From Candidatus Spyradenecus faecavium (GTDB taxonomy: Bacteria; Verrucomicrobiota; Kiritimatiellia; RFP12; DVOR01), in NCBI GenBank assembly GCA_018713405.1, contig DVOR01000058.1, positions 1 to 8,545 of the forward strand: DNA of 8,545 nt. Direction: 5' to 3'. Shown here piece after piece: positions 6,564 through 8,545 of the stretch (position 1 is its first letter; each line of letters begins with the position of its first letter). The position numbers were made by a program, and so were the translations under genes. The notes below the pieces were generated by a model that had not been told where the DNA came from, ran no database searches, and saw nothing but the letters and a program-made list of their open reading frames with translations.

Positions 6564-6587
6564 ACTTCCAAACCTCCAAGCCTCCAA
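6564..6587 (+). repeat. Three tandem copies of an 8-bp unit upstream of the ACT-gene promoter
   Basis: The units ACTTCCAA, ACCTCCAA and GCCTCCAA follow one another with an exact 8-bp period. They end five bases before the -10 hexamer and so cover the -35 region. They could be binding sites for a regulator or merely repeat expansion. Confidence 0.65.
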
Positions 6588-6589
6588 TG

Positions 6590-6598
6590 TGGTATAGT
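6590..6598 (+). promoter_or_regulatory. Extended -10 promoter of the ACT-UPF0210 operon
   Basis: TGGTATAGT: a five-of-six -10 hexamer (6593-6598) with TGn extension, 33 bases before the start codon. No convincing -35 is seen; the 8-bp repeats occupy that place. The ten bases TGTGGTATAR are shared with the bioD promoter. Confidence 0.6.
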
Positions 6599-6620
6599 AT
6601 CAAGGTAAGCATCGAGCAAT

Positions 6621-6626
6621 AAGGAG
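6621..6626 (+). promoter_or_regulatory. Ribosome binding site of the ACT-domain gene
   Basis: AAGGAG five bases before the ATG at 6632, a near-ideal site that fixes this start. Confidence 0.85.
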
Positions 6627-6631
6627 CGCCA

Positions 6632-7204
6632 ATGGCCACCCACACCTATCTCGTCTCCGTCATCACGCCAGACCGCATCGGCCTGACGCGCGACATCGCC
6701 CAGACCGTCGTCGACCTGAAGGGCTACATCTCCGACATGCGCCAGACGATCGTCAGCGGCTTCTTCTCCCTCATCTTCGTCACCGAGCACGAAGAGGACG
6801 TCGGCGACCGCCTGCAGAGCGCGCTCTCCGCGCTGCTGCCCCCCGGCGCCGTCCTCGCCGTCATGCCCCACCCCGAGCAGGTCCGCAAGGACGTCCCCCG
6901 CGCCGGCCAGCGCTACGTCGCCACCGCCTCCGGCGAGGACAAGCCCGGCATCATGCTCGCCATCGCCGACTTCATGGCCGGCCACGGCATCAACATCGAG
7001 GACTGGTCCACCATCTTCGACGGCAAGCACGTCACCCACCTCGCCTACGTCACCTTCCGCACCCCGTTGCACGACCTCAAGGCCGTCCAGGCCGCTTTCC
7101 GCGAGGCCCTCGCCCAGCGCGGCTTCTCCGCCCAGCTCTGCCACGAGGCCATCTTCCGCGCCACCGGCGAGGTCGCCCCCATCAAATCCATCATCCAGGA
7201 GTGA
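6632..7204 (+). CDS. Tandem ACT-domain protein (GcvR-like regulatory family)
   Basis: The 190-residue protein consists of two ACT domains and little else. The first spans about residues 5-78, with the loop ITPDRIGLTRDIA (11-23). The second spans about 94-172, with GEDKPGIMLAIADFM (101-115) followed by INIEDWS (120-126). ACT domains bind small ligands, usually amino acids, and regulate a partner. The two-domain layout resembles the glycine cleavage regulator GcvR, but no DNA-binding domain is present. The gene directly upstream of UPF0210 proteins in many bacteria encodes a single ACT domain (UPF0237), about 90 residues, so this is the longer version of a known pairing. The stop is three bases from the next ATG, so the two proteins are almost surely co-translated. 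No signal peptide or membrane segment. Ligand unknown. Confidence 0.9.
   Translation: MATHTYLVSVITPDRIGLTRDIAQTVVDLKGYISDMRQTIVSGFFSLIFVTEHEEDVGDRLQSALSALLPPGAVLAVMPHPEQVRKDVPRAGQRYVATASGEDKPGIMLAIADFMAGHGINIEDWSTIFDGKHVTHLAYVTFRTPLHDLKAVQAAFREALAQRGFSAQLCHEAIFRATGEVAPIKSIIQE
7197..7201 (+). promoter_or_regulatory. Ribosome binding site of the UPF0210 gene
   Basis: AGGAG at the very end of the ACT gene, six bases before the ATG at 7208. It supports this start and coupled translation. Confidence 0.8.
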
Positions 7205-7207
7205 GCC

Positions 7208-8545
7208 ATGATCAACAACCAGGCCGTCCTTGCCACCCTGCGCATGGTCAACGAGGAGAACCTCGACGTCCGCGCCTGCACCATGGGCATCAACCTCTGC
7301 CGCTGCGCCAACCCCGACCCCAAGAAGATGGTCACCGCCGTCTACGACCGCATCATGACCGTCGCCAAAGACCTCGTCAAGACCTGCGAGGAGGCCACCA
7401 CCCTCTTCGGCGTCAACGTCGTCAACAAGCGCGTCTCCATCTCCCCCGCCTCCATGCTCCTCGAAGGCCACGACGAAGACACCGCCGTCGAGCTGTGCAA
7501 GGCCCTCGACCGCGCCGCCGGCGAGCTCGGCGTCGACCTCCTCGGCGGCTTCTCCGCCCTCGTCCACAAGGGCATCACCCCCGGCGAACGCACCCTCATC
7601 GAGTCCCTCCCCCGCGCCCTTGCCGAGACCACCCACGTCTGCTCCTCCATCAACGTCGGCACCACCCGCGCCGGCATCAACGTCGACGCCGTCAACCTCG
7701 TCGCCGAGACCATGCTCAAGGTCTCCAAAGCCACCGAATCCATCCACGGCTTCGGCTGCGCCAAGATGGTCGTCTTCGCCAACATCACCGAGGACAACCC
7801 CTTCATGGCCGGCACCCTCCTCGGCGCCGGCGAGCCCGACGTCGTCATCAACGCCGGCGTCTCCGGCCCCGGCGTCGTCAAATGCGCCATCGAAAAGCTC
7901 CTCGCCGCCGACCCCGACGCCACCCTCGACGAGATCGCCGAGGAGGTCAAGCACACCACCTACCGCGTCACCCGCACCGGCGAGCTCATCGGCCGCCACG
8001 TCGCCAAACGCCTCGGCGTCCCCTTCGGCGTCCTCGACCTCTCCCTCGCCCCCACCCCCAAGGTCGGCGACTCCGTCGGCGAGATCTACCAAGCCATGGG
8101 CATCCAGAAGATCGGCTGCCCCGGCACCATCGCCGCCGTCATGATGCTCAACGACGCCGTCAAGAAAGGCGGCGCCTTCGCCTCCTCCTCCGTCGGCGGC
8201 CTCTCCGGCGCCTTCATCCCCCCGATGGAAGACCACACCCTCGAGCTCGCCCTCACCGACGGCACCCTCTGCCTCGAGAAGCTCGAAGGCATGACCAGCG
8301 TCTGCTCCGTCGGCCTCGACATGATCATGCTCCCCGGCGACACCCCCGCCGCCACCCTCGCCGGCATCATCCTCGACGAATGCGCCATCGGCGTCTCCGC
8401 CCGCAAGACCACCGGCGTGCGCGTCATCCCCGTCCCCGGCGCCAAGGTCGGCGACTACTTCGACTTCGGCGGCCTCTTCGGCGGCGGCACCGTCGTCGCC
8501 CCCCGCTGCCCCACCGGCCAGGAAGCCTTCGTCCGCCACGGCGGC
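7208..8545 (+). CDS. UPF0210/DUF711 family protein (PFL-family), 3' end off window
   Basis: A conserved bacterial and archaeal protein without a proven function; databases label it UPF0210, DUF711 or PFL family because of its resemblance to the pyruvate formate-lyase barrel. The 446 visible residues match the whole family: RACTMGINL (22-30), VNKRVSISP (72-80), LLGGFSALVHKG (111-122), VCSSINVG (144-151), EDNPFMAG (195-202), SLAPTPKVGDSV (279-290), GGLSGAFIPPMED (330-342) and VCSVGLDMI (365-373). Family members run about 445-455 residues and usually end in a RGG-IPAPI-like tail, so about a dozen residues are missing at the window edge. No glycyl-radical motif of the RVxGY type is visible near the C-terminus. 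It lies three bases after the ACT gene, the conserved partner. Third codon positions are almost all C. Confidence 0.93.
   Translation, partial: MINNQAVLATLRMVNEENLDVRACTMGINLCRCANPDPKKMVTAVYDRIMTVAKDLVKTCEEATTLFGVNVVNKRVSISPASMLLEGHDEDTAVELCKALDRAAGELGVDLLGGFSALVHKGITPGERTLIESLPRALAETTHVCSSINVGTTRAGINVDAVNLVAETMLKVSKATESIHGFGCAKMVVFANITEDNPFMAGTLLGAGEPDVVINAGVSGPGVVKCAIEKLLAADPDATLDEIAEEVKHTTYRVTRTGELIGRHVAKRLGVPFGVLDLSLAPTPKVGDSVGEIYQAMGIQKIGCPGTIAAVMMLNDAVKKGGAFASSSVGGLSGAFIPPMEDHTLELALTDGTLCLEKLEGMTSVCSVGLDMIMLPGDTPAATLAGIILDECAIGVSARKTTGVRVIPVPGAKVGDYFDFGGLFGGGTVVAPRCPTGQEAFVRHGG

Noticed and set aside
4980..6587. A 535-codon minus-strand open frame opposite the lyase.
   Set aside because: Composition is Val/Gly/Glu/Asp-rich without motifs, and it runs through the terminator hairpin; the plus strand is a clear lyase.
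6560..8539. A 659-codon minus-strand open frame covering both the ACT and UPF0210 genes.
   Set aside because: It crosses a gene boundary and a promoter and reads as Gly/Asp/Glu/Ala low complexity, a shadow of strongly C-ending codons.

Overview
This is an 8.5 kb, very GC-rich stretch of bacterial chromosome, densely packed with metabolic and housekeeping genes. I see no mobile element, CRISPR array, rRNA or tRNA. No gene is broken internally; two are cut by the window edges. High GC, an anaerobe-style gene set, fused tetrapyrrole enzymes, a Bacteroides-type BioD and a tyrosine phenol-lyase-like enzyme would fit a member of the PVC group (Kiritimatiellota/Lentisphaerota-like). That placement is an inference of low confidence.

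Left half, minus strand (4897 down to 1): a tightly packed operon reads bioD, then a SirC-HemA fusion, then a HemC-CobA-HemD fusion, then mnmE, which runs off the window start. The junctions are a 1-nt TGATG overlap, a 23-nt gap with a good ribosome binding site, and an 8-nt overlap. The two fusion proteins carry five tetrapyrrole activities: glutamyl-tRNA reductase, hydroxymethylbilane synthase, uroporphyrinogen-III synthase, uroporphyrinogen-III methyltransferase, and precorrin-2 dehydrogenase with possible ferrochelatase. Together they lead towards sirohydrochlorin, siroheme or cobalamin rather than protoheme. HemL and HemB, needed for the intervening steps, are not in the window. Both fusions have lost domains: HemC lacks its cofactor-binding C-terminal domain and HemA lacks its C-terminal dimerisation region.

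Middle (4898-5018): a 121-bp divergent promoter region serves the bioD operon leftwards and a beta-eliminating lyase rightwards.

Right half, plus strand (5019 to 8545): first a tyrosine phenol-lyase/tryptophanase-family enzyme that keeps phenol-lyase substrate residues but has changed several cofactor and cation-site residues. It ends in a strong intrinsic terminator. After a 164-bp spacer with short tandem repeats and an extended -10 promoter comes a two-gene operon: a double ACT-domain protein and a UPF0210/DUF711 protein that lacks only about its last dozen residues at the window edge.

The best candidates for new biology are the domain-3-less HemC inside a triple fusion, the SirC-HemA fusion with a trimmed reductase, and the lyase with altered PLP-site residues.
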